Positions 51,565 through 61,149 are shown, numbered from the stretch's first letter. The stretch: 64,000 nucleotides of DNA from Anaerosporobacter faecicola (GCF_012070565.1 NZ_JAAQRO010000030.1:248001-312000), one strand, 5' to 3'. Numbers and translations are program-made. The notes: generated from the letters alone by a model not told the origin.

Positions 51565-52521
51565 ATGAGTTGTAAAAATGAACCTTATATGTTAGTTTTT
51601 GGTGTATCTGTTTGCGATATTATTGGGTTTACCTATCAAAATTACCAAGCAAAGGATTCTAATCCAGGAAATGTACGCATTTCTTTTGGCGGTGTCTGTA
51701 GGAACATAGCAGAAAACATGGCTAGATTACATGTGAATACCAAATTCATCTCGATTCTTGGAGATGATGAAAAGGGAAAAAGTATTCAAAAAGCAGCAAA
51801 AGAGATCAAGCTTGATATGTCAGATTCACTTATTGTAAAAGGAGAATCAACTCCTACGTACATGGCAATTCTTAATGAACAAGGAGAAATGGAATCGGCA
51901 ATTGTTGACATGAAGATTACCGATCGTGTTACGGAGGAATTTATTAATAGCAAAGCAGAATGCATTAAGAACGCGGAATATATGGTTGTGGATACCGATA
52001 ATCCTATGATGTTAGAATATCTATTGAAAACGTATCAGGGAGAAACAAGATTCGTATTAGATCCTGTGTCAGCAACAAAAGTGGCGCGCGTGAAGCATTT
52101 GATTCCGTATTTTCATACAATTAAGCCCAATCGTTTGGAAGCAGAAGTGTTATGTGGATTTTCTATTGAGAATGATGATGATGTAAGAAGAGCGGGAGCG
52201 TATTTTCGTGAATTGGGCATTGAGAATGTATTCATCAGTTTGGATGAAGATGGAATCTACTATAACAATGGAGAGCAGGAAGGAATAATCAAGGCTAACA
52301 AGGTGCAGGTTGTAAACGTAACTGGTGCAGGAGATTCCTGTGTGGCTGGTCTGGGATATGGCTTTATGAATGGATTGTCAATTGTAGATACAGTGAAATA
52401 TGCCATTGCTATGTCGGCAATTACGATTTCGCATGCGGATACGATTCACCCTGATATGGGACAGGCAATTGTGGAACAATACCTGCAAAGAATGGAATGG
52501 GTAGAAAATTACTACAAATAA
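51565..52521 (+). CDS. PfkB-family carbohydrate kinase, pseudouridine kinase-like
   Basis: A protein of 318 residues with the ribokinase fold: N-terminal GVSVCDIIGFT and SFGGVCRNIAENMARL (substrate glycines), and the C-terminal catalytic motif NVTGAGDSCVAGLGYG with the general-base Asp. The SFGGVCRNIAEN block and overall sequence resemble PsuK pseudouridine kinases. A partner pseudouridine glycosidase (PsuG) is not in the window, so the substrate assignment is moderate. GGGAGAAG precedes the ATG. Confidence 0.85.
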   Translation: MSCKNEPYMLVFGVSVCDIIGFTYQNYQAKDSNPGNVRISFGGVCRNIAENMARLHVNTKFISILGDDEKGKSIQKAAKEIKLDMSDSLIVKGESTPTYMAILNEQGEMESAIVDMKITDRVTEEFINSKAECIKNAEYMVVDTDNPMMLEYLLKTYQGETRFVLDPVSATKVARVKHLIPYFHTIKPNRLEAEVLCGFSIENDDDVRRAGAYFRELGIENVFISLDEDGIYYNNGEQEGIIKANKVQVVNVTGAGDSCVAGLGYGFMNGLSIVDTVKYAIAMSAITISHADTIHPDMGQAIVEQYLQRMEWVENYYK

Positions 52522-53022
52522 AGTAGATGTTTTCGTAATTCTATTTTAAGAAACAAATATAATCAGTAAGGGGTTAAAGTAACATGTCGTATTTGCCCCT
52601 TACTGATGCACGAGAGAGAGAAATTTCGTTACGTGTAAAGTGAGGCGTGAACGCGTTTTCCAACGAATAGAGCAATCACATACACATTCAATTCATTCAA
52701 GTGCGAAGTTTGAATATAGAAATACATATTTAATAGGAACTTGACAGAAATACAAGAAAGTGGTAATCTGTCATCCGAAAGAAGAGCAAAGGTATTTGCG
52801 GATTATAGTGTTATAGTCTGCAGGTATCTTTTTTTTGTTTATGGGAAGTTGCCAATGCAGTTAAGCGATGTTCTTTGCAATTTCCTAGATAAAAATACTC
52901 TTCACGGTACGGTAAAGTGTGTGTCCTTTGCATAGGTTTTTGTATGAGAATGTGTGGAACACATATTTGAGCTGACTTTGTTCTATGTTAGTTGCAGAAT
53001 AGAAGAAAAGGGGATAGAATAG
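52522..53022 (+). other. 500-bp intergenic region with inverted repeat and a promoter-hairpin unit
   Basis: I see no protein gene; a 64-codon frame inside lacks coding character. ATCAGTAAGGGG/CCCCTTACTGAT (52562-52607, 22-nt loop) follows the kinase gene without a T tract. Further on TTGACA (52741-52746), 17 bases, TAATCT (52764-52769) is followed by a hairpin GCGGATTATA/TTATAGTCTGC (52798-52821) and T8 (52829-52836). This could be a small RNA of about 60 bases or an attenuated leader of the yitT-like gene. Confidence 0.5.
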
Positions 53023-53886
53023 ATGCAATGGCTAAATGAAAAAGAAAGTGTATGGATGGATATAGTAATGGAATGTATCGGGAGTTTTTTGGTGGCAATC
53101 GCCATCTATAACTTTGCGTTACGTGCAGAATTCCCAATGACAGGATTTTCTGGAATCGCCTTGATTCTATATCGTCTATTTGGTGCACCAATTGGTATTA
53201 CTACAATTATTATTAATATTCCAGTAGCGATTCTTTGCTATCGGTTGATTGGAAAGAAATTTATGATCCGTACATTTCGGTGTATGATCATCTCTTCTTT
53301 TATGATCGATTATGTTGCACCATTGTTACCTTTATATGAAGGAAACCGAATGCTTGCTGCTATTGTAACAGGAGTAATTGGTGGAATTGGATATGCTATT
53401 ATTTATACAAGAAATTCATCTACGGGAGGTTCTGATTTCCTGATCATGGCTGCGAAAGCAATACGACCACATATGAAGTTAGGAACCATCGCATTTTTAT
53501 CGGATATTGGAATTATATTAGTAGGAGGAGTCATATTTCATGATGTTGATGGCGTAATATATGGTATGATCATTAATTTCTTATTTGCAATTGCTGTTGA
53601 TAAGGTTATGAGCGGAATGAATTCCGGAAAAATTGCGTTGATCGTAACAAAACGTGGAGAAGAGATCTGCGATATTATAGATTCTTGTTGTGGACGTGGT
53701 TCAACCATATTAGATGGACGTGGCGGATATAAAAAAGATGAAAAGCAAGTTGTTATGGTAGCTTGTAATCCCAAACAATTGGTTCAGGTAGAGAAGGCAG
53801 TAAAAGAGGTGGATGAAGAGGTATTCATTATTCATATGGATGCCAATGAGATTCACGGGGAAGGATTTCGAGTAGTACCAAGTTAA
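53023..53886 (+). CDS. YitT family membrane protein
   Basis: A protein of 287 residues with five membrane helices (first MECIGSFLVAIAIYNFALRAEFPM) and the conserved YIT region TRNSSTGGSDFLIMAAKAIRP. A C-terminal cytoplasmic DUF2179 domain (SGKIALIVTKRGEEICDIID, then GYKKDEKQVVMVACNPKQL) follows. Family members are widespread in Firmicutes without defined transport substrate. GAAAAGGGG lies before the ATG. The MATE gene follows 16 bases after the stop, suggesting one transcript. Confidence 0.9.
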   Translation: MQWLNEKESVWMDIVMECIGSFLVAIAIYNFALRAEFPMTGFSGIALILYRLFGAPIGITTIIINIPVAILCYRLIGKKFMIRTFRCMIISSFMIDYVAPLLPLYEGNRMLAAIVTGVIGGIGYAIIYTRNSSTGGSDFLIMAAKAIRPHMKLGTIAFLSDIGIILVGGVIFHDVDGVIYGMIINFLFAIAVDKVMSGMNSGKIALIVTKRGEEICDIIDSCCGRGSTILDGRGGYKKDEKQVVMVACNPKQLVQVEKAVKEVDEEVFIIHMDANEIHGEGFRVVPS

Positions 53887-53902
53887 GATACTGGAGGAAT
53901 AT

Positions 53903-55246
53903 ATGGAACATGATTTAGGAATGGAAAAGGTAAATCGGCTATTATGGCGATTAAGTGTCCCTGCTATTTTGGGAATGCTCAGTAGCGCAATTTTTAATAT
54001 CGTAGATCGAATCTTCGTAGGGAAGATTAATCCCTATGCATTAACAGCAGTGGGAATCACCATGCCCATTCAAATTCTGCAGATGGCATTCGTGTTATTA
54101 ATCGGAATTGGGTCGTCCGCACTGATTTCCTTGAAATTAGGGGAAGGGGAGAAAGAAGAAGCAGAGGATCTACTTTATCTTGCGAGTAAATATATCATAG
54201 GATTTTTGATTGTATTTGCTGCTATATTCCTTGTATTTCTGAATCCAATTTTAACTGGTCTTGGAATATCAGAAGAGGTACTCCCTTATGCAAAAGAATA
54301 TATTGTGATAATAATTGTTGGTTCTATTATTGGAATTCCAGGGTACTGCCTCAATAATTCCTTACGGTCAATCGGGCAAGCAAAGACCTCGATGAAGATT
54401 ATTATTGTTACCTCGATTATGAATATGATTCTTGATCCCATCTTAATCTTTGGATTTGATCTTGGGATTAAAGGAGCCGCAATAGGTACTGTGTTATCGC
54501 AAATGACACTTACCATCTATGTATACTATATATTCCTGACACGTCAGGATTTTATGATTCATCTAAAGAAACGGCAGGTAAAGAAAGAGAGGGAACTTGC
54601 AAAAGCACTGATCAAGATGGGGAGTCCTTCCTTCTTCGTACAGATTTTGGCCACTGGGGTGAATCTGTACATGAATACCAGTTTATTACACTATGGAACG
54701 GATTTAGATGTAGCTGCAGTAACGATCATCTCTAGTATATTTAGTTTCTATCATATGGTAGTAACCGGTATTGTTCAAGGAAATAACGCGATCTGTGGTT
54801 ATAATTGGGGAGCAAAACAATATGGAAGAGTGAGAAGTTCTCTTTTATTGTCCCTTCTCTATGCAGGAATTTTGTCTACGGTTCTCTTTCTTCTTGTACA
54901 GTTTTTCCCTCATGGAATTGTGGATCTGTTTACAAAACAAGAGGAACTTCGTGATGTAGCAGCAAGAGGTATTCGCCTCTATTTGGCAATGCTTCCTTTG
55001 GTTGGTTTACAGACGATTAGTTCACAATATTATCAGGCAGTAGGAGCAGCAAGAAGAAGTAGTGCACTGTCTTTTTTACGGTATGGCGTAATCGTGGTTC
55101 CTGCCATTATGGTATTTGCACCACAATATGGAGTACAGGGAATCTATGCAAGTAATGCTATATCAGATGGGATTGCTTCCGTTATTGCGATTGCCTATAT
55201 TATCCATGAAATTAGAAAATTAAGACAATTAGAGCTTATGTTTTAG
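53903..55246 (+). CDS. MATE family efflux transporter
   Basis: A protein of 447 residues with twelve membrane helices in two homologous halves, starting KVNRLLWRLSVPAILGMLSSAIFNIVDRIF, the typical MATE start, and GNNAICGYNWGAKQYGRV in the second half. It exports cationic drugs or metabolites using Na+ or H+. It is the second gene behind yitT. CTGGAGG precedes the ATG. A 15-bp inverted repeat overlaps its stop codon. Confidence 0.92.
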   Translation: MEHDLGMEKVNRLLWRLSVPAILGMLSSAIFNIVDRIFVGKINPYALTAVGITMPIQILQMAFVLLIGIGSSALISLKLGEGEKEEAEDLLYLASKYIIGFLIVFAAIFLVFLNPILTGLGISEEVLPYAKEYIVIIIVGSIIGIPGYCLNNSLRSIGQAKTSMKIIIVTSIMNMILDPILIFGFDLGIKGAAIGTVLSQMTLTIYVYYIFLTRQDFMIHLKKRQVKKERELAKALIKMGSPSFFVQILATGVNLYMNTSLLHYGTDLDVAAVTIISSIFSFYHMVVTGIVQGNNAICGYNWGAKQYGRVRSSLLLSLLYAGILSTVLFLLVQFFPHGIVDLFTKQEELRDVAARGIRLYLAMLPLVGLQTISSQYYQAVGAARRSSALSFLRYGVIVVPAIMVFAPQYGVQGIYASNAISDGIASVIAIAYIIHEIRKLRQLELMF

Positions 55247-55287
55247 AATTGTTCCGTTGCAATGCAACTCTCACAATTCTAAAACAT
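55238..55287. repeat. 15-bp inverted repeat over the MATE stop codon
   Basis: ATGTTTTAGAATTGT and ACAATTCTAAAACAT are perfect inverted copies; the loop holds a second hairpin GTTGC-AAT-GCAAC. The TAG stop is in the left arm. There is no T tract, so it may be a processing or stability hairpin. Confidence 0.75.
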
Positions 55288-55475
55288 GCGCAATCCGCGC
55301 AGAAGCATAAATATGATCTTTTGACCCTTGCATCATATATTTCGTGCAAAACTGTTGGAAACAAGGTATAATAGCAAGAGGTTTTGAAAAGCATGGATTG
55401 GTATGAGACGATATGTTCGGATGGGATTTGTGTTTTGGTAAAATCAACAGATAGAAAAAGCACATGGAGGAAACA

Positions 55476-56399
55476 ATGGAGAAAGAGTATATTGTTGCAA
55501 AAGACGGAAGTGGAGATTTTACAAAGGTTCAAGCTGCCATTGATGCAGTAGCATGTGGCAATGACCAACCCGTTACCATACGGATTAAAAAAGGGGTTTA
55601 CAAGGAAGTGGTGACAATTCCTGCAGAAAAATCGTTCATTAAACTTGTTGGTGAAGATAGAGAAGAAACGGTAATCACGTATGACAATTATGCTGGAATG
55701 CTTGATGCGAATGGAGAGAAGATCGGAACATTTCGTAGTCCTTCTGTATTCATAGACGGTAGCAATGTGACTGCTTCCAATCTTACGTTTGAGAATACAT
55801 TTTTTCAACCAGGATTTGATGCTATGGGAAGACAAGCAGTGGCATTGTCGACGACGGGAGAAGGAAATACCTTTATCAACTGTAGTTTTAAAGGCTACCA
55901 AGATACGTTGTACGCGCAGTCAGGATCTTGTTATTTCTTGAATTGTTATCTGGAAGGTGATGTGGATTATATCTTTGGTGCAGCCCATGCTGTATTCGAA
56001 AACTGCCAGTTGCATTCCCTTGACCGTGGTTCGAAAACGGAGAATGGGTATGTAACAGCCGCAAGCACAAAAGCGTCAGATGCATATGGATTTTTATTTA
56101 TCAATTGCACCTTAACAGCAGATGAGACGATGGCACCAAACTCGGTATACCTTGGGAGACCATGGCATCCTAGTATGCGTATGGAGCCAGTATGTGCCGC
56201 TACCGTGTTTATGCATTGTGAGTTAGGGGCACATATTCGAGAAGATGGGTGGACGAATATGCATGATGCATATCCAGAGACGGAACGATTATATGAATAT
56301 GAGAATACAGGTGCAGGTTGTCAGATTAACGAAAAACGTCGACAATTAACAGCAAAAGAAGTACAACATTGTACGAAACAGGGAGTTCTAGGTTGGTAG
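55476..56399 (+). CDS. Pectin methylesterase (CE8), intracellular
   Basis: A protein of 307 residues with the CE8 right-handed beta-helix: start IVAKDGSGDFTKVQAAIDAV, then FRSPSVFIDGSNVTASNLTFEN and the catalytic blocks GYQDTLYAQSG (Asp), EGDVDYIFGAAHAVFENC (Asp) and YLGRPWHPSM (Arg). It removes methyl groups from homogalacturonan. There is no signal peptide, so it should act inside the cell on imported oligogalacturonides, as in several gut Clostridia. The ATG at 55476 follows GGAGGAAACA and gives the family-standard N-terminus. Confidence 0.92.
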   Translation: MEKEYIVAKDGSGDFTKVQAAIDAVACGNDQPVTIRIKKGVYKEVVTIPAEKSFIKLVGEDREETVITYDNYAGMLDANGEKIGTFRSPSVFIDGSNVTASNLTFENTFFQPGFDAMGRQAVALSTTGEGNTFINCSFKGYQDTLYAQSGSCYFLNCYLEGDVDYIFGAAHAVFENCQLHSLDRGSKTENGYVTAASTKASDAYGFLFINCTLTADETMAPNSVYLGRPWHPSMRMEPVCAATVFMHCELGAHIREDGWTNMHDAYPETERLYEYENTGAGCQINEKRRQLTAKEVQHCTKQGVLGW

Positions 56400-56456
56400 A
56401 GAAAGTATATTTGGTTTATATGGCTTTGCCAGTCGGGAAGGTGAGGTAACTTATAA

Positions 56457-56645
56457 ATGAAGACAAAAACCAGTTCCAATTGTGAAAGTTGTAGTAATTA
56501 CGTATATGATGAGGATTATGAGTGTTATATCTGTGAAGTGAATTTAGATGAAGACGAGATGGTTCGTTTTCTACAGGATCGACATTTTAGTTGTCCTTAT
56601 TATCAATTAGATGATGAATACAAGATAGTTCGTAAACAGATGTAG
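56457..56645 (+). CDS. Small Cys-rich protein, DUF6472-like
   Basis: A protein of 62 residues with four to five cysteines (NCESCSNY, YECYICEVN, FSCPYYQ) and many acidic residues. This pattern matches the short clostridial family DUF6472, which probably binds Zn or an Fe-S cluster. Function unknown. A GGTGAGG site precedes the ATG. It lies between the pectinesterase and the DMT transporter on the same strand with gaps of about 60 bases. Confidence 0.8.
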   Translation: MKTKTSSNCESCSNYVYDEDYECYICEVNLDEDEMVRFLQDRHFSCPYYQLDDEYKIVRKQM

Positions 56646-56704
56646 GAGTGAAGTAAGTTAAATAATGACAACAGGGGAAACGAGAAGAAAGGTAAGACAG
56701 AACC

Positions 56705-57730
56705 ATGAAAGAGAAGATAACCAAGGATGATGTAATGAAGAAAACAGCAGTCGTTTGTTTGCTAGCAACGATTTGTTGTACATTGTGGGGAAGTGCGTTC
56801 CCTGCGATAAAGTTAGGGTATCAGTATTTTGCAATAGGAGGGAATGACAGTGCGACGCAGATTTTATTCGCAGGATGTCGATTCACATTGGCAGGTATCT
56901 TATCGGTAATCTTAGGAAGTCTTATGAGCCGCAAGATTCTAGTACCCAAGAAAACCTCATATGGAAAGATTCTTGTACTTTGTATGTTCCAGACGGTATT
57001 GCAATATCTGTTCTTCTATATTGGTTTAGCCAATACAACAGGAGTGAAAGCAGCAATTATTAATGGGTCTAATGTATTCGTTGCAATCATTATTGCTTGC
57101 GTATTCTTCCGACAAGAAAAACTAACGATGAAGAAGCTGATTGGTTGTGTGTTAGGTTTTGCTGGTGTTGTGTTGATTAATGTAACGAAAAGTGGTATTG
57201 ATATGCATATGAAACTAACAGGTGAAGGCTTCATTTTACTATGTACGGTTGCATATTCGTTATCCTCTGTTATCATGAAGAAATATTCGAAAGATGAAAA
57301 TCCAGTTGTATTAAGTGGGTATCAATTTGTTATTGGTGGCTTGATCATGGTAGTATTTGGCTTGTTATGGGGCGGGAAGCTAACGGTCATAACTGGAAAA
57401 GGAATTGGCATGTTGATCTATCTTGCAATGGTTTCAGCAGTAGCATATTCTGTTTGGAGTATTCTTCTCAAATACAATCCTGTATCAAAAGTTGCAGTTT
57501 TTGGTTTTGTGAATCCGATTAGCGGTGTAATCCTATCAAGTATCTTCTTAGATGAAAAGGGACAGAGTTTCGGTTTGAAAGGTGTTGTTGCGCTAATCTT
57601 AGTTTGTATTGGAATATTTGTTGTGAATTATCAAAAGAATGTTCCTACTATAGAAAATCAGGCTGGATTAGAAAAGGAGTGTGACAAGAAACATGAAAAA
57701 AGAAGAAATACTGAGGTATTGTCTGACTAA
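56705..57730 (+). CDS. DMT superfamily permease (EamA family)
   Basis: A protein of 341 residues with ten membrane helices arranged as two EamA repeats: CLLATICCTLWGSAFPAIKLGY at the start and ILLCTVAYSLSSVIMKKYSK in the second half, then FVNPISGVILSSIFLDE. Such permeases export amino acids or other metabolites. The start may instead be the ATG at 56735 (AAGGATGATGTA upstream). Its end overlaps the start of the next gene by 38 bases, so the two are co-transcribed. Confidence 0.88.
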   Translation: MKEKITKDDVMKKTAVVCLLATICCTLWGSAFPAIKLGYQYFAIGGNDSATQILFAGCRFTLAGILSVILGSLMSRKILVPKKTSYGKILVLCMFQTVLQYLFFYIGLANTTGVKAAIINGSNVFVAIIIACVFFRQEKLTMKKLIGCVLGFAGVVLINVTKSGIDMHMKLTGEGFILLCTVAYSLSSVIMKKYSKDENPVVLSGYQFVIGGLIMVVFGLLWGGKLTVITGKGIGMLIYLAMVSAVAYSVWSILLKYNPVSKVAVFGFVNPISGVILSSIFLDEKGQSFGLKGVVALILVCIGIFVVNYQKNVPTIENQAGLEKECDKKHEKRRNTEVLSD

Positions 57731-58481
57731 GCCAGGTGCTTATCTTGCTCATCCTTTTGGATACATACCAATCTGTGTGAAAGCAGAGGGTAAGATCTTT
57801 GCGGAACTGTATCCACGGGAAGAGGATTTTAAGATCACCCTTCGTTGCGAGCAAATGCTTGCAGATTTCTATCGGCAACAGTTTCCACAGGCGGTAGTGA
57901 GAGGATATCATTGTCCACCTGTGCAGCAACCCTATAAGAATACCATCTATATTGATCGAATAGATGACCAGCTCTTATACGATATGATAGATCATTCCTA
58001 TGAACAAGTGATTAAGAAAATGACCAAAAAGGAACGATTTCATTTGATTGGTGCACTTGATCAAAAAACGCTGCTATCTCAAGGTGCGCTCTATATTAGT
58101 CGAATCGAAGAAGGATATCGAGATTATGATGCGAAAGAATTAAGCAGAGAGCCAGATGAGGCAGAAGAGGAACTGCGTCAAATCTGGGAACAGAATGGAA
58201 CAGAAGATGCTTATGTGGATTGGTATTATGGAACTCTATCAGCGGAAGAGAAGGAACGGTTACGTACGGTCTTGTCCGATGCCAATAGAGAAGTTTTACT
58301 TCTATATGAAGCACATAAGGATTTGATGTATCTCCCATTGAATAAAGAATTATTCGCATTGACGATGGAGTGGAATCGAAAAGAAGCCTTATTCAGTACG
58401 TACTATTTTTGCAAAGAACCTTGTACTGTATGGGCAAATTACCAGAACCTCTATACGTGTTTTCGAAAGAAGAACGTGTAA
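57693..58481 (+). CDS. MmcQ/YjbR-like protein with long C-terminal extension
   Basis: A protein of 262 residues. The first 120 residues form an MmcQ/YjbR double-wing-like DNA-binding fold (LTKPGAYLAHPFGYIPICVKAEGKIFAEL...TLRCEQM, later NTIYIDRIDDQLLYDMIDHSYEQVI). The remaining 140 residues are helical and unusual for the family, which is normally about 115 residues, so this is an extended or fused form. The ATG at 57693 has AAAGGAGTG upstream. It overlaps the permease gene and ends the transcript. Confidence 0.82.
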   Translation: MKKEEILRYCLTKPGAYLAHPFGYIPICVKAEGKIFAELYPREEDFKITLRCEQMLADFYRQQFPQAVVRGYHCPPVQQPYKNTIYIDRIDDQLLYDMIDHSYEQVIKKMTKKERFHLIGALDQKTLLSQGALYISRIEEGYRDYDAKELSREPDEAEEELRQIWEQNGTEDAYVDWYYGTLSAEEKERLRTVLSDANREVLLLYEAHKDLMYLPLNKELFALTMEWNRKEALFSTYYFCKEPCTVWANYQNLYTCFRKKNV

Positions 58482-58535
58482 AAATGGGGTGTCACATTCG
58501 AGCATAGTAGTGGAATGTGACTACCCCATTTTTAC
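58481..58535 (+). terminator. Terminator after MmcQ/YjbR gene
   Basis: AAAATGGGGT-TCACATTC pairs with GAATGTGA-ACCCCATTTT and ends in T5. Confidence 0.88.
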
Positions 58536-58603
58536 GTACTTTTGTATATTTTATTGCATTTCATAATCCTAGTATTGTTTATCATCGAGAGTTCGTTATA
58601 ATC

Positions 58604-59224
58604 TTATGCTTTTTTTCCAGCTAAGAAATCCTTACAGGATAAAAGCTCGATCGGAATAAAGTAACCCTGATCATACGTACATACAGGGCATTTGTCTGGA
58701 ACTTTCTCGCCTTCGTAGATATAGCCACAGAAGGAACAGATCCAAGTCGAAGAAGAGGAAGATTGATAGAGTTTACTCTCACTAAGCATCTCCGCCATCT
58801 TTTCAAAACGATCACAGTGCGTTTGTTCTACTCTTGCGATCTCTGCAAATGCATATGCAACCTTTGCAAAGCCTTCTTCTTTCGCTTTCGCACTAAAGGT
58901 GGTGTATACATCGTTTGCTTCTTCATATTCATTATGTTTGGCGAAGTTCAATAATTCAATTAAGTCTTGGGAAACATTAACAGGGTATGCGGCATTCGTA
59001 ATTTCAATATTTTCACCAGAAAATTCCTTTAGATGGTTATAGAAAACTTGCGCATGAGCTCGTTCCTGATTGGCAGTAAAGCGAAAAAGTGCAGCGACAA
59101 TTTCTTGCTTTTGTTGACAGGCAATATCAGCAGCCATTGTATAACGGTTTCTTGCCTGGCTTTCCCCAGCAAAAGCACGCATGAGGTTTTCTCTAGTTTC
59201 ACTAGATTTAAAATCAACTGACAT
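58604..59224 (-). CDS. Rubrerythrin
   Basis: A protein of 206 residues with an N-terminal ferritin-like di-iron four-helix domain (AFAGESQARNRYTMAAD, ANQERAHAQVFYNHL, later EIARVEQTHCDRF) and a C-terminal rubredoxin-like Fe(Cys)4 domain (WICSFCGYIYEG, CPVCTYDQG). It reduces hydrogen peroxide in anaerobes. A Ser-rich linker joins the two domains. AAGAAGG lies upstream of the minus-strand ATG. It is a single-gene unit. Confidence 0.95.
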   Translation of the reverse strand: MSVDFKSSETRENLMRAFAGESQARNRYTMAADIACQQKQEIVAALFRFTANQERAHAQVFYNHLKEFSGENIEITNAAYPVNVSQDLIELLNFAKHNEYEEANDVYTTFSAKAKEEGFAKVAYAFAEIARVEQTHCDRFEKMAEMLSESKLYQSSSSSTWICSFCGYIYEGEKVPDKCPVCTYDQGYFIPIELLSCKDFLAGKKA

Positions 59225-59441
59225 ATTGTAAGTCCTTCTTTCTTATGAATTCATAATGTAGTATCTCAAACTAAGAAAAAAATATACGGGTTAGTAAATA
59301 GTGAGCTTGTAATTATAAAAAGCAGTCATTGCACTTGCATGAAGAAGGTATATATGGTATATTGAAAAAAGCTATTTAAAAATACGATTTATTCCAATAT
59401 AGAAACATATTACATATTTTAAGAAAGTGTGGTAAATACAT

Positions 59442-60812
59442 ATGAAAGACTTAACAAAAGGAAATCCATTAAAATTGATTTTCCAGTTTGCACTTCCTGT
59501 GTTGCTAGGGAATGTATTTCAGTTACTGTATAATCTAATCGATACAAGAATCGTTGGAGAAACATTAGGAGAGCAGTCATTGGCGGCGGTAGGGGCCACC
59601 AATTCCATTAGTTCCTTGATCATTGGATTTTTGCTAGGTCTTACCAATGGATTTGCAATCAAGGTTGCACAAAGCTTTGGAGCGAAGGACGAGGCTGGAC
59701 TTCGACGGACCACAGCGATGTCACTTTTTCTTGGAACAGTAACAGCTATTGTTATGACGATTCTTAGTGTGGTATTCTTAATGCCATTATTACGTGTGTT
59801 GAACACGCCACCCGAAGTTATACAAGAATCGTATGTATATATTCGGGTCATATTCCTTGGTATGATTGTTACCCTATGGTATAATGCATTAGCCAGTGTA
59901 TTACGTGCTATTGGTGATACCGTTACCCCATTAATTTTTTTAATCGTAGGAACCGTTTTGAATGTGGGACTGGATTTCTTATTCATTAATGGATTTCATA
60001 TGGGCGTGGAAGGTGCAGCTTACGCAACCGTTTTAGCACAGTTTATATCTGTTGTATTGGTATTCGTATATATGTGGAAAAAATATCCGATGTTGCATCT
60101 TCATAGAGAGGATTTCAAAATGGAATGGGCAGAAGTCAAAGAGATGTATGCTTCGGGGTTATCCATGGGAATCATGCTTTCGTTGGTATGCCTAGGAACA
60201 GTGGCTTTGCAAAGTGCAATCAATACATTTGGAACGAAGACGATCGTGGCACATACAGCAGCAAGAAAGATTACAGAGATCTATATGTTGCTCTTTAGTG
60301 TATGCGGTACGACCATGGCTACCTATTGTGGACAAAACTTAGGTGCTGGTAAGATTGGACGGATAAAAGAAGGAATCCGTATGGTGATCTTGGTTACTTG
60401 GGGCTGGTCCATTTTGATGATGGTTGCTAGTTATACCATCGCTCCTTGGCTCGTACATCTGGTAACAGGAACAGAGGATGCAAAGATTATTCATACCGCT
60501 ACGTTGTATCTGCGAATCGACACCTTGTTTTATTTTGTACCTGCTATGATTACGGTTTTACGAAATGCAATGCAGGGAATTGGAGATCATAGAACACCAA
60601 TCGTATCCAGTATGATCGAGTTGGTAGGAAAGGTTCTTGTAGTATTCCTATTGGTTCCTTATCTGGATTATATGGGAATCATTCTTTCGGAACCTATTGT
60701 ATGGATCCTTATGGTTATACCATTAATAATAAAGATAAAGACGAATCCTGTTTTAAAAGAAAAAGAGAAAGAAAATGTAACAGGAGAAACCGAATCATTG
60801 CAAGAGATGTAG
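59442..60812 (+). CDS. MATE family efflux transporter
   Basis: A protein of 456 residues with twelve membrane helices, starting DLTKGNPLKLIFQFALPVLLGNVFQLLYNLIDTRIVGE, the NorM/DinF-like MATE start, with GLSMGIMLSLVCLGT and TYCGQNLGAGKIGRI in the second half. It is not closely similar to the MATE protein at 53903. It probably exports cationic drugs or metabolites. It stands alone and is followed by a strong terminator. Confidence 0.92.
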   Translation: MKDLTKGNPLKLIFQFALPVLLGNVFQLLYNLIDTRIVGETLGEQSLAAVGATNSISSLIIGFLLGLTNGFAIKVAQSFGAKDEAGLRRTTAMSLFLGTVTAIVMTILSVVFLMPLLRVLNTPPEVIQESYVYIRVIFLGMIVTLWYNALASVLRAIGDTVTPLIFLIVGTVLNVGLDFLFINGFHMGVEGAAYATVLAQFISVVLVFVYMWKKYPMLHLHREDFKMEWAEVKEMYASGLSMGIMLSLVCLGTVALQSAINTFGTKTIVAHTAARKITEIYMLLFSVCGTTMATYCGQNLGAGKIGRIKEGIRMVILVTWGWSILMMVASYTIAPWLVHLVTGTEDAKIIHTATLYLRIDTLFYFVPAMITVLRNAMQGIGDHRTPIVSSMIELVGKVLVVFLLVPYLDYMGIILSEPIVWILMVIPLIIKIKTNPVLKEKEKENVTGETESLQEM

Positions 60813-60872
60813 ATAAATAGCAGTAACATCGAATACACAATGAATAAATACAATCAAATAAGAGAGAATAAT

Positions 60873-60924
60873 TAAAAGTTGGTTATCGTAATGGTTATTA
60901 TCATACGATAACCAACTTTTCTTA
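60873..60924 (+). terminator. Terminator after second MATE gene
   Basis: A 17-bp perfect stem AAAAGTTGGTTATCGTA/TACGATAACCAACTTTT surrounds a 13-nt loop, then TCTTAT. Confidence 0.87.
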
Positions 60925-61033
60925 TACCTTTTTATACCTCTTTTTTGGACATACATTTGGCTTTGGTAAAAGAATGAGATACACATGAAATAGCAAAAAA
61001 TGATCAAAAAACGTCAGTTTACACCAGATTGTA

Positions 61034-61149
61034 TGAAAAGAAATGAGGATTGCATGAAAGAAAATGATTATAAATGAATGAGAATGAAATTATATGATTG
61101 AAAATGAAAGAAAATGATTGACTTTGAATGAAAAAGATGATAGTATACT
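61034..61149 (+). promoter_or_regulatory. fru operon control region with repeated operator-like motifs
   Basis: TGAAAGAAAATGATT occurs at 61055-61069 and exactly 50 bases later at 61105-61119, with weaker forms near 61034, 61075 and 61126. Direct TGAA(A/T)GA repeats are typical DeoR-family operators. TATACT (61144-61149) is a likely -10 box. FruR encoded by the next gene would bind here. Confidence 0.65.

Noticed and set aside
52741-52935. A 64-codon frame
   Set aside because: It begins inside the -35 box of a promoter and has no family resemblance or ribosome binding site.
55236-55901. A 221-codon minus-strand frame over the pectinesterase start
   Set aside because: It overlaps a gene with all CE8 catalytic motifs and has no start signal or recognisable domain.
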